Shown here one piece after another: positions 1 to 12,396 of a stretch of DNA of 64,000 nucleotides. Within the stretch, counting starts at the first letter, position 1; every line of letters starts with the position of its first letter. Source of the DNA: Massospora cicadina (lineage: Eukaryota > Entomophthoromycota > Entomophthoromycetes > Entomophthorales > Entomophthoraceae); NCBI GenBank assembly GCA_022478985.1, contig JAKSZP010017378.1:45166-109165 (forward strand), written 5' to 3'. The notes beneath the pieces were generated by a model. The model did no database searches, was not told where the DNA came from, and worked only from the letters and a program-made list of their open reading frames with translations. Position numbers and translations under genes: made by a program.

Positions 1-195
1 TTCCTTGGTTCTAACTAACAATGAGTTCATTAAAAAATACACTTTCTAAATTGAGTATCCTTCCTCCGCCTTACCTTTGCATTATACTACAGCAAAAAAG
101 AAATAAAAAAGCTATCTGAATCGGTGGACGCGTACAGGATATTCCCTTTTATGCGATGGAGAAGATCATATTTGTTTCAGATTAACAGAAGGTGA

Positions 196-618
196 TTGAC
201 AACAGGATTACCTTACAGTTCCCCCACCACTACTTATTGCACATCACAAGTATTAATGAATAAGCCTTTTAGAGCCTTGAGTGTTGCCCGGTGTATTAGA
301 CCCAGCTATCCAATGACCCACAATATCATGCTAGGGGATATTACCAAGAAGGACACAGTCATAAAGATGCATCAGGAGATCGGGAAAGGCATACTGATCC
401 CTATTGAGGACACCCACCAAGTACATTGTATTAAAACTATGTTTGACATGGACTTAACTGCAAATCAATTTTTATGCACCTTTCCTTGCGTTCACGTTTC
501 TGATGAGCTTACCCCACTGAGCTTGAAAAAGTCCGCGCTTTATTGGAATCCTACAGCGACATCTTATCTATATCCAATACTGACTATAACAAATGATGGA
601 TCGGAGCCACACCATTGA
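196..618 (+). pseudogene. Region upstream of RT in element A (possible protease/linker remnant)
   Basis: An open stretch of 140 codons precedes the RT. I see no DTG-type protease motif, so the assignment to the protease-RT linker rests on position alone. From about 500 another frame reads toward the usual segment just before the RT fingers (HTIDVGDVRPI at about 608-640), which is typical of Gypsy pol. No initiation signal is implied; the first ATG is probably fortuitous. Confidence 0.35.
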
Positions 619-1260
619 TGTTGGTGATGTCCGTCCTATCTGATCTAAGCTCTATCAGAAATAAAAAGTTGAGGAGCTCCAGATGATGACGGAGCTTAAA
701 CAGTTAATTGACGCTGGAATGCTGGTTCCTTCTCAAAGCCCTTGTTTTCTCCTCTCTTGCTTATAAAGAAGAAGCTTGGAGGTCATTGGGTAGTTATGGA
801 CTACCCTAAACTGAACAACCTCACCAAAAAGGAAAGTTACCCTATCCTATGAATTAAAGCTCTGACTCAACTTTCTGGATCCAAGGTCTTCTCCGCCATG
901 AACCTAGCTAAAGGATAATGGCATATAGACTTTCTCTACAAGACTTGGAGAAAAGTATGCTTATCTGCAGCGAACCTTTTCAACTCATCCGCTACCTCAG
1001 GGGTTGTGCAATGCTCCTTCCACTTTTCAGCGGGCCATGAACACATTCTTCAGGACATTGAGTTGATTTGTGTGCTAAAAATCTTGTTGACATCACCATT
1101 TTCGTTTAAGCCTTCAACGAGCATCTCATGCATCTGAACGAATTTTTCAACGCTTGCAGGCCTACCACATTACATTTAATCCCTCCAAATGTATGTTTTT
1201 CCAGAAGCAATTAGATTTTCTAGGACACGTCGTCACATAAGGAGGGATCCAAACTTTCCA
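600..1260 (+). pseudogene. Reverse transcriptase remnant, element A
   Basis: RNA-dependent DNA polymerase domain of a Gypsy pol, inactive. Visible blocks include KLNNLTKKESYPI followed by an FSAMNL segment (normally FSxxDL), then a GLCNAPSTFQRAMN block around 1000-1040. The region where Y(L/V)DD should lie (about 1065-1100) is frameshifted, leaving only DDITIF-like residues. At least three frameshifts and several stops separate these blocks. Order and spacing match the fingers-palm layout of Ty3/Gypsy RTs. Confidence 0.85.
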
Positions 1261-1479
1261 TATAAAGTTGAAGCTATAACCAATATGCTTGAGCTAAAAG
1301 CCCTATGTGATATCCAGGTTTAAGTGGGCACAATGGGGTACAACTATCATTTATCCCCAAATTTGCTCAGCTCAGTGGGCCGCTCAATACCTCATGGCAA
1401 AATACTCCTTTCAACTGGGGAGTGGAACAAAATGCTGCATTTTTAGCTAAAAAAGTTGCAGCACCAACGGCCCATCCTA

Positions 1480-2019
1480 CACCAACACAACTATGATAAA
1501 CCCTTCATGCTGTTTACCAATGCCTCCAACAATGCTGTTGGAGCTATCTTTGTTCAATTGGATGATCATGGGGTTGACCATCCCATTTCATACTTCAGCA
1601 AGATGCTTCCTTAGGCGAAATGCAACTATAGCGTCACTGAGAAGGAGTGCCTTTCCATCTTGCTTGCTGTCAAATTTTACCGCCATTTCCTATATGAGAT
1701 CATTTTTAAAGTTGTTACTGAACACGTCTCTTTGAAGTGGTTACAGAATATGAAAGATCTCACTGGGAGGTTGGCACGCTGGGCTTTTAAGCTCCAACGC
1801 TATGATATGACCATTAAGCACCGAGCTAAGATGCGCAACATGAATGTCAATGGATTTACTCTGCTGCCAGTTTTACACCTAGATAATAGTGAAACTGAGG
1901 GGCTACATGACCTCATAATGGCCCCTGACGTCTGGGCGGATGAGGATGAACCTTTTCAGAAGATGCTAGCTCGACACTACCATAGCACTAAGGTGGAAAA
2001 TGGGAAGCTATATAAATAA
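1480..2019 (+). pseudogene. RNase H domain remnant, element A
   Basis: The domain removes RNA from the RNA-DNA hybrid during reverse transcription. A frame beginning near 1485 reads FMLFTNASNNAVGAIF (usually TDAS; the catalytic Asp is Asn here), then ISYFSK and a stop. It continues in the 119-codon open stretch at 1660-2019 with SVTEKECLSIL, a VTEHVSLKWL block and GRLARWAFKLQRYD. These are standard Gypsy RNase H and tether signatures. The later part is better preserved than the RT. Confidence 0.88.
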
Positions 2020-2039
2020 ATAGGGGCTAACTGGTTGCC

Positions 2040-3141
2040 TTACCTCCGGCCATCTCAACGAGTACTTGTCATTATGGAGCCTCACACCATCCTAGGGCAT
2101 AGTGGAGTGCGGAAAACCTATGAGTGGGTGAAAGAACGCTACTACTGGGAGGTAGTCATGGAGACCATAAGTGGAGTTCTGGTCGCTCATCTGATATGAA
2201 AAAAGCAATCCCGTGTCAAAACTAGGTATCAATATCAATCTACTACTCCTCAACAGCCCTTCCACACAATAAATCTAGATGTGGTTCCCCTCTACCCCAA
2301 ACTATGGGAAGAAATCGATATAAGTTAGTAGGGATTGACCACTATACCAAATGGGTTGAGGCTGTGGCTCTTCCAGTTCAGAAGGCCAAAGCCACTTTCT
2401 ACTTTCCTATACCAGTACATCTTCACTCGTCATAGAGGAACCCCATGTCCTTCTATGTGACAATGGGAAAAACTTCACCTCCAGAGTGGTCAAGATTTTA
2501 GCCACCTTTATGGGAACCCAGCAACTTTTCTCAGCCCCTTACAACCCTTCCACTAATTGTACTGCTTAATGAGTTAAGGGAACATTGATCTCTATATTAA
2601 TAAAGATGGCTACTTCAGGCCCTCATCACTGGGATCTATATCTGCCCAGTGCCCCCAAGGCTTACCATAATTAGTTACCACCGGATCTTTAAGATGTCTC
2701 CATTCCATGTGTTGTATGGTTGAGAACATGGGGTGCCTGCATTAATAGCAAAAGAGTTTTTCTCATCTAGGACTGATGATCTGGATCAAGCCATGAAGAA
2801 GTTGGAGCAGCACATCATCCAGTTACAGTCTGAGGTTATGACTAACTTAGCAAAAACTATCACAGAAAAGTGGTTAAGCTGCTAATGAGCTCTGGCCAAC
2901 TCTCCTTTTTTTCCAAGTGTCAGACTTGGTACTCTAATATCAAAACTGTATTATGCGTAGAAGGGGAAAGCTTGGGTCCATCTGGGAAGGGCCTTTTATT
3001 ATCACCTATAAGCGAGGGGATAAGTATTCCTTTAAGTACCTTGCTTCTGGAGTTACCATTATCCAAGTAGATGGATGGTTCTTGAGACCTAATCCCCCTA
3101 CCACACTTTTAGGGAGCAATGTCAGACAATTACAAATCTGA
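2040..3141 (+). pseudogene. Integrase remnant with C-terminal domain, element A
   Basis: Integrase inserts the cDNA into the genome. The N-terminal zinc region is recognisable (GHSGVRKTYEWVKERYYW at about 2096-2150). The core has INLDVV (first catalytic Asp, about 2268) and CDNGKNFTS (second Asp, about 2456). The stretch where the catalytic Glu is expected (about 2560) contains a stop. After a YHRIFKMSPFHVLYG block near 2680 comes a coiled region, then a C-terminal segment at 2953-3141 (IWEGPFIITYK, ending near WFLRPNP). No chromodomain is seen. Broken by several stops and frame changes. Confidence 0.85.
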
Positions 3142-3145
3142 TGTA

Positions 3146-3800
3146 ATAATAATAGAAATTTGGATGTAAACAATAAAAATATTGGCCAAAATACTATGGT
3201 CAATTCAAGGGCGGAACCACTCTTTAATGGCAAAACTCTTATTAATACTTCTCAGGAAATAGCACAAGTTTTAGCAGTCATATTGCACCAACCCAGCGGC
3301 AGAATCAAGGGAGTCTGCCCAAGGTTCCTCCCTTCCCACTTCTAGAGTACTACATACACCTAAGCGGATACCACCCCCTTTTATAGGCTTGGAGGGGTCC
3401 CTAAAGATGCAAATAATTTTTTTAGATGACAAATGGGTCAATATCAACTCCATGCCTAATGGACTTATTCTATACATTATTGACCCTCTATCCGCCATTC
3501 TGTTGAAGTGAGGCAAAGTTCCAGAGCTTCTACAGGTCCAAACCACGAATTTATTAATTTTCTATTCCCAGCCTAATCCAAAATTGCGCCTCACTAACTT
3601 TGATCTTCAAGACATTAAATTACTAAGCTTTGTGACATTATGAGGGTTTTTTATCCTCGCACCAATTCTTCTAAAAATCTCAAAACTCTTTTTTTTGTTT
3701 TATTCAAAAAGTATTAGTTTAAGATATAAGTGTTTGCAACATCCCTTGAGTCAATTATTCCATCATTAGAGAATTTTACTTCTCTTATTAAAATACTGTT
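3146..3800. other. Unassigned stretch between element A and an ORF1-like fragment
   Basis: No recognised domain. One plus frame from about 3340 to 3650 reads fairly openly (a block around IFLDDKWVNINSMPNG), with one stop near 3510. It does not match the 5' half of the ORF1-only copies B-D, so it may be an old flanking repeat or a divergent 5' part. Confidence 0.4.
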
Positions 3801-4900
3801 GTAATTTAGGTGCAAAACCCACCAGCGAACATACTAAATGCCAAAGATCTAACCACTTCAAGATTCAATCCCAGCTCATCCAGTGCTAATCTTGCTACTA
3901 TACTTACACCACATTTTTTCTGGGGTACAAAAACTCCTCTTACAAAGCCTGCTGATGCAGCGGTTACTTCGCCAGCTTATCATTCTTCTCCTCAACTAAG
4001 AACTGCACTTACCCCATCCAATCAGGAAGCAGATGCGACTAAAGTTCATTCTCAAGCTTTATCCCATTCTCCAACCAAACATCTTTCTTATTCAATTGCC
4101 TAATAAAGTTCAGCCATAAACATTGGGGCTTAATTGCTAGGGTTTCTGAATCCAGCGATCTTATTGAGTCATACAATCTTCACTTCAAACAGTTTTTACA
4201 TGCCAAATATGACTCCCAATTCTCCCCTATTCTTGGCCCTCAGACAAACGCCGCTCCATTCCAAAGTGACCACAATTCCGCTGTTAAAGAGGCTACATAG
4301 CCAAACTGTTGTCCCTCTGCAACCCTTTCACCAATTCAGTGGTGATTCTTGCAGGGGGTATCCATGCTCTAGTCATCCTATATACCAAAGATCCTCTGGC
4401 AAGCGCTACATTCAAAAATATTACAAGCCATTAATGCTACAATCCTGACATTAAAGTTGTAGCGCAGAAAACCAAGAACTAAAATTTACTTGCTACATTA
4501 TTACCACTTTCACAAAGACCCCAATGCTTGCATCCAAGTGGAAGAAGCTCTTACCACTTTTAGAGTCATACTTATTTATGCAAGTAATTTATACAATGTT
4601 TCGCTCTTATGGAATACCAAAACTGAATTCCATTAATGCCCCTAAGCCCTTTCTCTCCACCCTGGATTATGCTTTGTTATGGGGTGAGGAAGACGTCACT
4701 GAAAATGCGCCCCAATCCTCATCCCTACTACCATATGGATAGATAGTTCTCTTCTTTCTTATGTTTTTGGTTGTGTTTTTTGTAGCTTTTTATTGTTTCA
4801 AATTGCTATATGAGCGTTTTGGTTGTTAATAAGGTTTTTGAGCTTTTTAAGAAAACAGTACTGTCTGTCCTGGTTGACATACCTTATATAGATAGATTAC
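3801..4900 (+). mobile_element. ORF1-only non-LTR element, copy A' (3' part)
   Basis: Four segments match copies B, C and D in the same order. They are an HWGLIARVSESSDLIESY block near 4120-4190, a YDSQFSP...NAAPFQSDHNSAVKEA block at about 4205-4300, the conserved C-terminal block NAPKPFLSTLDYALLWGEEDVTEN at 4633-4712 and the 3' UTR motif CTGTCTGTCCTGGTTGACAT near 4861-4880. The blocks lie in different frames, so the copy is dead. The 5' boundary is not visible; the Ser/Pro-rich stretch at 3810-4103 may be its middle part. I found no convincing target-site duplication. Confidence 0.65.
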
Positions 4901-5199
4901 AGGTACATCTTTATTGGCGTTTAAGTGTTGCAAAGCCTCAATTTGTCGGCCCAAATGACATATTCCGTCCATTTTACATTGTACAATGTTATTAAAGGAG
5001 GCAAGAAAATGGCTCACCTATCTTCTAAAAATATTAAAGAAATGTCATTATTAGACAATAATTCCAAGGAACACCTGATAGTCAAGCTTGTAATTCAGTC
5101 ACGTTATTTGTTTATGGGCTTCACTTTACTAAATGTGTCCATAAGCCATATTAGCAATGACAAACCCAGATATTAGAACTGATCTTAGTAGAAAATGCC
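4901..5199. other. AT-rich stretch, nothing recognised
   Basis: Short open frames only; no domain, repeat or RNA signature seen. Confidence 0.4.
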
Positions 5200-5715
5200 C
5201 TTATGCGGCTATTTTTAAATCCAGTATTGGGAAGACATTAGTAGACTTCCTTCTTTTATTCAATTGCTTGATAAACATTCATACCTAATGATTATCATCA
5301 AAATAAACTAAATCATAGAAAAAAATTTGATAACATAATATGCTTTCAATATCCCGCTGAAAAGTTGTGGGGGAGTCACATGACCTTTTCATAATCTGAT
5401 TGGGTTGTTAGAAACTCTGTAAGTAATCATGGCGCATTTCTCATGTTCAACTTTTTGCAGCTCAATCTGACAATAGTCTGCAATTATATCCATGGTTGAA
5501 AAGTAAAGCGCACAACAAATGGGTTTTTGAATCATCATTATGTGGCAAGTGATAGGACACCTTATTGGTAACGTGGTTGAGTATCCTATAGTTGATAATC
5601 GTGTGAAGAATTCCATCATTTTATAACCAAAACCAGGAAGGCCCAATAACTCTTGCAGGCACTTATATCCCCAGTTACCACAGCTGATTAACATTTTACA
5701 AACTACCTTATTCAT
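5200..5715 (-). pseudogene. Reverse transcriptase fragment (isolated)
   Basis: On the minus strand the 108-codon open stretch at 5715-5389 contains YFSTMDIIADYCQIELQKVE followed by EKCAMIT. This corresponds to the FFSAMDLISGYWQI...EQEKCAEIT block of element E2. The catalytic aspartate of this block (Asp in MDI) is kept. Upstream and downstream RT blocks are not clearly present, and I see no LTRs nearby, so this is a scrap of a Gypsy pol with unknown limits. Confidence 0.6.
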
Positions 5716-7394
5716 TTTGCTTTTTAAATACTTATTATGACCAAGAGAATTTTAAATATTTTTTAGTTTCAATATGTATAGCACGTCTAATGCACAACCA
5801 AAAAAACATCTTTACAAAAATCATATTATAATATTATAAAAAATGCTAGATATTGTTCTTAAATTCTGTTATATTAGAGAAGGTTTAAAGGTTATTAGAG
5901 AACAAACATAATACATTTATAGTCTTCAGGTCCAAAAGAGTAAAGATAAAAAAACTATGGATAATTTTGTACTTTGTCAATGAGCAAATAATAAATGAAA
6001 GTGAAAATTTGATGTCATTTTATCTGAATAGGGTACAAACATAAAGTTGCTAAAACATCTGGATTTTGTCATGATCTAGAAGGATAAACTCAGGCGCTGT
6101 AATAGGTTTCAAGTTAGAATGAAAATAATGGCGCAAGTATCTTACTTTATAAACCTTGGAGATTGTCTTAATTTAGTGCAGTCCTGAGGATTATTTGGTT
6201 GCCTGCCAAAATGGCTATACTTTTAATCCTTAATAGAATGTCCTTTAAAACCAAATTCTAGTTAGAAAATTGCATAGTAAAGCCATAATCGTTGATAATT
6301 AATTGGCACTATTTCATTTTAAACGCTAGGTTAGCATCTCACGATTCTGAGACACAGGGTCCTCTTTCTTCCTATTGTAGTCATAATAGAGTGTTTTAAC
6401 CGAGTAAGCACATATTACTTTCTTCAAAAAAGCCTTACCCATATTTTTTTCATAAAGTTGGTAATAATAAAAAAGAATTAATTTGGTTTACTAATATTAT
6501 TGTTGGGAGAAGTTATTACTATAAAATTAAAACACAGCAACATTTACAATAAGCTACTAAAGGTGTTTATCTATTTAAGCCACGAAGTAATGTATACTTT
6601 TGGTGGTTACTATTTTGCATTTTAACGTTTTTTTTATTATTTTAGCCTAAAACATAGCTTTTATTGCCCATAGTCCATGATGACTTTTACTTTACTCTTT
6701 TTAGGAGAATTACTAACTTAAGGTCGATTAGAGTACTTGAAGTCATCTGCATTGAGTAAGGTGCAACCAGATTGTTATCTTAACCTAAAAAGTTTAAGTC
6801 TTCACATAGTAGCGGACATTCCTTTAAAGCGCCAAATAGTATCACCATGTGGACTCCATCTAGATTAGGCTATTGCAAGAGGTGACTGGAAGCTCTTTTT
6901 GTTCTAATTTTAGACGTAAGGCTTCACTTATTCCTTAATTACAAATAAACCTTCATTTTCTAGTGCAATGGAGCAGTGATAACTACCTCTTCATCAGTGA
7001 TTACTAAAGGTAAAGCAGTGGTGAAGTAACATGATTTCTGGCTTAATTCATGTTTTGTTTTAAAATTATGGTTTTGTTGCATACTATATTAAGAGATTTC
7101 AGGAGTACATTTTCCTGTTCTAGTCTCCTTGTATTTTCCCCAAGTCTCAACCGTCTCATGGTCATAAAAAGTGCCTAAAGATTTTAATCATAGAAGGTAG
7201 AACTTTTATAGTGCTTTAACTAGTGACTTTTTGAAAAATGCTATATGATTTACAAAGCAATTTTCAGAGAGAGGACTATGGATTGGCTTAAACTTTTTAA
7301 AGGTTCAAATGCCTATTACTGTATTGTTAGACTCCATTTGACTTGGGATTTAGAGCCTCAAAAGTGCAGCACATTGGCAAAAATAGTTAATTAT
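5716..7394. other. AT-rich spacer, nothing recognised
   Basis: About 1.7 kb with stops in all frames. I see no retroelement domain, RNA gene or repeat. It is the target region of ORF1-only copy B. Confidence 0.5.
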
Positions 7395-7411
7395 TTAGGT
7401 GTTGTTAAAAT

Positions 7412-9346
7412 AAAAAATCTTTTACTTTCTTCTCAGTGTAAGTTTTTAATTAATTTTAGTAAAGATAAATTAACATTTGCCCTCCTACTTATGATCCTAC
7501 CCTGATGACATCAGATTCCACACTGAGGATCCAGTGTGGGTTAGCAGCGAAGGCTTTCCAGAAATTTCCTCCTATGAAAAATGCACTCTGACTGGTTCAG
7601 TTAAACCTACAAGATCCTTGGATTGATTTGTTCCCTTAAGGATTTTGATCCCTACTTAACTTATAACCAGGCGGTACCCTGTTGCCTCCTGGTTCTCTCT
7701 AGAAGCAGCATACATTTTGGCTTTATGGTTAATTATGGGAAGTTGTTACTATATAATGATATAGATGATTATATTAGTTCAGGCATTGATATAGCCCACC
7801 AGACTCTTCAACTTCCACCCCTACAAGTCATATTTTGGCCTTTTTTAAAATTTTTATCTGAAATCACCTCTGCAGTAATTGTGCCCCTGGTTTTCCAAGG
7901 CACCCCTATCCTCACCACTTGGACCTGTCTCCCAAGCACACCAATTTGGTGCTTCAATTCACTTAATTGCCTACTCACATTCCTCCAAATTGTTCCATCA
8001 GGGTCTGAGGGAAGTTTTGGCAGCGTATGGCTCCAACCCCATCCTAAAAACTGTGGTCCTAAATGGGGCCACACGCCTTAATGGGCCTCAGGCGTTTCTC
8101 ACAATCAGCCCTGAATAAGAATGAGATTCTTTACCAATACCAAAACATTCTATCATCTCTTCTGCTTTGATCATCCATTCCTGGTATGCATAAAGGGAGG
8201 TGGACTATCTATCCATCCTGCTTTGAGTTGGACCACCTGAAATGCAAGTGCCCATCCTTTACAGATTTTACTGTTACTTTGCCACTCCAAAAGCTTGCAT
8301 TCCGCCGCCAACCCCACACTTTTTCTGGTATGTAGTACAATCCTACCCCCCCCCCCCCCCCCCCCCCAAAAAAAGCCTCCAGCTTCTCAAAGCCTACAAT
8401 ATCTAATCAGGCCCCTACCCACCCATTGCCACAAATGCTCCCACCAATCAGAAGATGTTTGGGCTGTATTTCAATCCCAAGTTTCCCCTGATCCAGCTAA
8501 TCCTCAGACATATGCTGATTCCCCATTCAGTTCAACCAGAACACTTGAAATTATTGGCTGAGACTAATGAATCAGGCAATTTTATTGCCCCACTTTCAGT
8601 CCAAATTGAGCGATTCATCAATTCAGAATGGGACGCTCAGTGCCCCCTCATGACTACGTTTCCCAGCAAAGTGCAGACACATTTTGAAACGACCAACAGC
8701 TTGCTGTAAAAGCATCTACCACGCCATATTATCATTACCTCCACAAAGTTGTCATTAAATTTGTGGTGTTATTTGCAAAAGGGCTCCTTAATCCCATTTT
8801 CCCCACCATCTTTATGGCAAAAACAATATAACCCATTTCTTATGAAAAAGCAATGAAGCCATCCAGAACATGGCTGTGGTAGTGTGTAATCCCAATTAAA
8901 ATATCAATTGTACCAATATCACTACGTCCAAACTTTCTGACATCCACATTTAGTTAGAAATAGCTTTGGCTTTTATATGGGCATATTTTATGAAAATGCC
9001 TTATTATGACCAACATTTTTAGCACCCTTGAACCACATTCCCAAAAACCCCTACATCCCTGTCTCTGCCAGGACCCATGCTCTGCTATGGGGAGAGGAGG
9101 ACGCTGCTGAGGATTACCTAACCAATACCAATCAACTTCTGCCATATAGCTATAAGTGGATTTTTGTTGTTCCACCTGTTTGGTTGTGTTTTTTTATGTG
9201 TCTTGTACGATCATCTTTTCCATTTGTTTTGTTCAGTTTAATTCATTTCATTTGAGTTTTTAGTTTATTTTGCTATTCAAATTTTGGTATTGTCCATCCC
9301 CTAGTCAGCATACCTCGAATAATATATAAAAAATTAAAAAAGTAAA
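7412..9346 (+). mobile_element. ORF1-only non-LTR element, copy B (full length)
   Basis: A 1.93-kb insertion flanked by a 17-bp duplication with two mismatches (7395-7411, TTAGGTGTTGTTAAAAT; 9347-9363, TTAGGTTTTGTTATAAT). It has a 5' UTR of about 90 bp, one degenerate ORF, a 3' UTR with the family motif GTCCATCCCCTAGTCAGCAT near 9291-9310, and an A-rich tail. The long duplication and A-rich 3' end indicate target-primed (LINE-type) insertion. Length agrees with copies C (1.92 kb) and D (1.90 kb after subtraction of M2). Confidence 0.8.
7505..9180 (+). pseudogene. ORF1-like RNA-binding protein, copy B
   Basis: The proposed start (ATG at 7505) aligns with the ATG of copy C, including the conserved W-x-S stretch just after it. 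Readable blocks in changing frames are APLVFQ/HHLDLSPKHTNLVLQFT (7880-7970), then ANGATRL-GPQAFLTISPE at 8057-8118, a knuckle at 8210-8251 in which the first Cys is Tyr, and NESGNFIAPLSVQIERFINSEWDAQ at 8563-8640. The C-terminal block is SARTHALLWGEEDAAED (9064-9114). The proline linker is replaced by a run of 22 C and 7 A at 8346-8374. Predicted function, by family, is nucleic-acid binding; this copy cannot be translated. Confidence 0.7.
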
Positions 9347-9363
9347 TTAGGTTTTGTTATAAT

Positions 9364-10607
9364 CTTTGTTTATCACTGATGATAGTACCTGTAGTGCCCC
9401 ATGTATGTTTCACAGACCTGAAGAAGTGCAATCTGAACAGAAAATTTATATAAAATTTTTCTTATATAGCACTTGAGCTTCAATAGAAGCCTTTTGAAGA
9501 AACTGCAATGGACTCATCCATGTTAGAGTAAAATTACAAATATAATGCCTTCTGAGTAGTCAATTGCTCTGCCCTGATAATCACATGTAAAAAGAGTTCT
9601 TTTTCATTGTGTAAGTCAGGTCAACTTCACTAACCTTTAGAAATATCAGCCCCTGACTTTTAGAACCAGAAAACTTATTTTTTGCCTTTAGAGGTCTAAG
9701 GCTCCATCCAGTATTATTTTCAACTCTGCAATAAACTTGTGTGCCTTCCATTTTTGTCATACTTTGGAAAATTTATGAAGACTAAATGAATTGATAACCA
9801 TTTTTGAAATACATGAAGGCCAGAATAATTCCAATAAAACCAATGGATTATATAAGTAAGTTATGAAAACAAAAATACTTTGGACTGGCAGAGTGGCATG
9901 AGGTAAAGTCACCCATATAATGTGATTAGAGTCCACTAAGGTAGCAGAAGTTGTTAGTGAAGGTGGTGGCGAAGGTAAATCGTAATTTAAAATACCTAAA
10001 GTATCAGTAAGTCTATATAAGCGTAAAGTTGACACTATGTATAATCCTGGTCAAGTGGCACCAAAGTAGCGTCCCATAATTTCTGCTCTTGATACTGACA
10101 GTTTTATTATATTGAGATATAAACTCAGTATATAATGATCATTTAATAGCCTAACTTTATATAATTTTAACATAGTCATCTGTAGACTCCTGACAAAGTT
10201 AGTTCAACAGGAGCTATAATGACGGTGCTGTCCAAAAGTTGTTCTAACTTTTTATCTGCTTAAAAAGTTAAGAGGTCAGCTTTTAAATTTTATATTTTTA
10301 TTCCCTTTAAAGGAAACTACAATATGCAGAGAGTTGATCTCCATGTCAAAGTCAGTGATGAACTAAAAAGCTTTATTTACAGATTTTTCAATGTTATCAA
10401 GGTGGCGTCATTAAACATTAGTTTTTTTATTTTGAGAACCTGACGATGCTGATGCATAATAAGATATCTGAGAGTTATCCAGGGTTTCCGTTCATTTCAT
10501 TGCAAAGGTGACAAAAAAGTTCTAGCATTATTTTTGCCTTGATGGTCAGCCACTTTGGCATCTATGTTTTGCATTGTATAAGAGAATGATATATTCTTAA
10601 TGAGGCA
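9364..10607. other. AT-rich spacer, nothing recognised
   Basis: No coding block, LTR pair or RNA signature seen. It ends at the outer edge of the 3' LTR of element F. Confidence 0.5.
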
Positions 10608-11106
10608 TATTAGGACCAGGTTTAGACCACTTGTCCCTTTTTGATTTATAGTCCTGAAAACTCGAAGTTTCATAGTGCTAGATTAAAAGTAGACGCTTTC
10701 CTTAACTGGAAATTCTTTCCCCAGGTTAACGTCCCAGGAATCATAAATCCTAACTATTATTACTTCCTAAATAAGATAAATAAGGCCAATTTAACTTAAA
10801 AGTGGCTAAAAGAGAGAGTAAAGGTTATTGTTAAGAAAAATTGTTATATGGGAGTAATCTTGATCAATCTCCAAGAATACTAAGCTAAGATTTATTCTCA
10901 TGTCAAATCTGTATTTATTCACTGCATATATTGGGTTTGAACCCTGATATTAGGGCTTGAAATTAGTCAAGGACTGTCCCCTATATAGAGAGGTCTGGAT
11001 TTTTGTTGGGGATTATCCCAATAATGGTTTCAGCTATTTGATGGTTCTGGTTCAGATCCTATCATCTTACTCATATAATTCTCTGGCTTGGGTAGAAATC
11101 CCAACA
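10608..11106 (-). repeat. 3' LTR of element F
   Basis: Matches 26162-26662 over its whole length (for example the shared stretches GATTAAAAGTAG and TTAACGTCCC). On the minus strand it starts TGTTGGGATTTC next to a polypurine tract read from 11107-11120 (AGAGGGGGCTT). Its other end is degraded (TATTAGG in place of TGTCAGG on the plus strand). Confidence 0.85.
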
Positions 11107-11199
11107 AAGCCCCCTCTAGATCTTGGCATAGGGGGAGAATGGACAAAGAAAATGACTATGTACGCGATTTACTAAAGTACTCTGAACGACCTCTACAAT

Positions 11200-12396
11200 T
11201 AAGTGTTTGTTGCCCCACTTATAAATGACTTTGTAGGGCCCAACCAGTTGGTGCCCTCATTTGTTAACATGACCTCTTGGCTGAGGTAGTAAAAAAGACT
11301 AGGTCCCCAGGTTGGAAAGTGTGAAGAGATTAATTTTTGTCATGAAACCAATTTTTTTCTACTAGTTGTAGCAGATAGGTTCTCAGAAGCCAGGGCTTGA
11401 AGTCTGATAATTTAATTTGAAATACTTTGTATAGTGACTTAGGGTCTTTGGGGAGGCTTGGTCAAGAATAACCTGCACTTTAGAAGGCAATTGAGGATTT
11501 CTTCCGTACAATGCTTGGAAGAGCAACATCTTAATTATTTGATGGTAACTGATCCTAAGGGGCAGAATTGCACTAAGCAAGTATTGGGCCCAATGAAGGG
11601 AAGCAATCAAATCCATTTTCCAGAGGGTTGCAGTTAGTGCACCATTTGCCCGCTCAACCATTCAAATGGTTGCATGATGGTAGGGGTGGAGAATACTTGT
11701 GTGGTCTCCATCAATTTGGCTAAATCTTTCACCAGCAATGATTGGAAGGTTTTTCCATTTTCAAAAGAATTTGTTAGGTCACCCTTCTTGGGTGATAACT
11801 GATTATATAAAAATGTGGCGGTAGCTTTTGCCAAAGCTGAGGGTAGAGATACAGCTTTGATATACTTATTCAAATAATCCAATTCTAGGAGGAGGAATCA
11901 ATGAACATTAGAGGCTCGATGGAGAGGTCCCACAACATCAATGTTTATAGTATGGAAGAGTATACAGGGTGAAACCACTGGATGTTGAGGTTGTGGATTA
12001 GGCCCAGTTTAACTTTTATATGCCAGGCAGGTTTCTAATACATCCTGAAAAATATAATTTCTCTTCCTAACAACATTAAGCCTTAAGCCACTGATATGTT
12101 TTCCAAATTCTACATGGATGACTTTCAATGTCCCTCTAATATGATGTCAGTCTGAGCTGGGGTCGTATATAGGCAGCCATTTTGGTATACACGTTTGTAC
12201 AGTTTACTGTTTTTAACTTGGAGGTTCTTGACTTTTTTAATTTTTTTTGAAGAGTTGGGGATTTATCTTTCCATAAATGTAATTGGTTTAAGATCCATAG
12301 AGTCAATCCTTCTCAGGGTTGGTTATAGTCAATATGGGGAGCCTGGATAAACAGTCCACATTTTTGTGTATGGGCACTGGTCAATAAATGATGCGT
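11200..12396 (-). pseudogene. Integrase remnant, element F
   Basis: Reads right to left. Near 11935 a frame gives NIDVVGPLHRA (first catalytic Asp of the D,D-35-E core). The open stretch 11882-11634 continues with DYLNKYIKAVSLP, and an NGKTFQSLL block stands where the second Asp-Asn-Gly motif belongs (the Asp is Glu here). The stretch 11661-11383 starts MVERANGAL, which carries the catalytic Glu, and continues with a SYHQIIKMLLFQALYGRNP block. The zinc-binding N-terminus lies near 12000-12150 and is badly decayed. Right of 12396 the domain order is interrupted by element M1. Confidence 0.85.

Larger units (their letters stand above)
1..3145 (+). mobile_element. Ty3/Gypsy element A, partial (left end outside window)
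   Basis: A degenerate plus-strand Gypsy element. Translated fragments appear in the canonical order reverse transcriptase, RNase H, integrase and integrase C-terminal domain, spread over all three forward frames with many stops. Gag and the 5' LTR lie left of the window. I could not place the 3' LTR: after the last integrase codons (about 3141) the sequence changes character without a clear polypurine tract. The integrase C-terminal part resembles that of element I (about 32.2-32.4 kb, minus strand), so the two are probably relatives. Confidence 0.85.

Noticed and set aside
8295..8561. Proline-rich 88-codon frame in copy B
   Set aside because: It is produced by the C-homopolymer and lies across the ORF1 linker; flanking blocks are in other frames.
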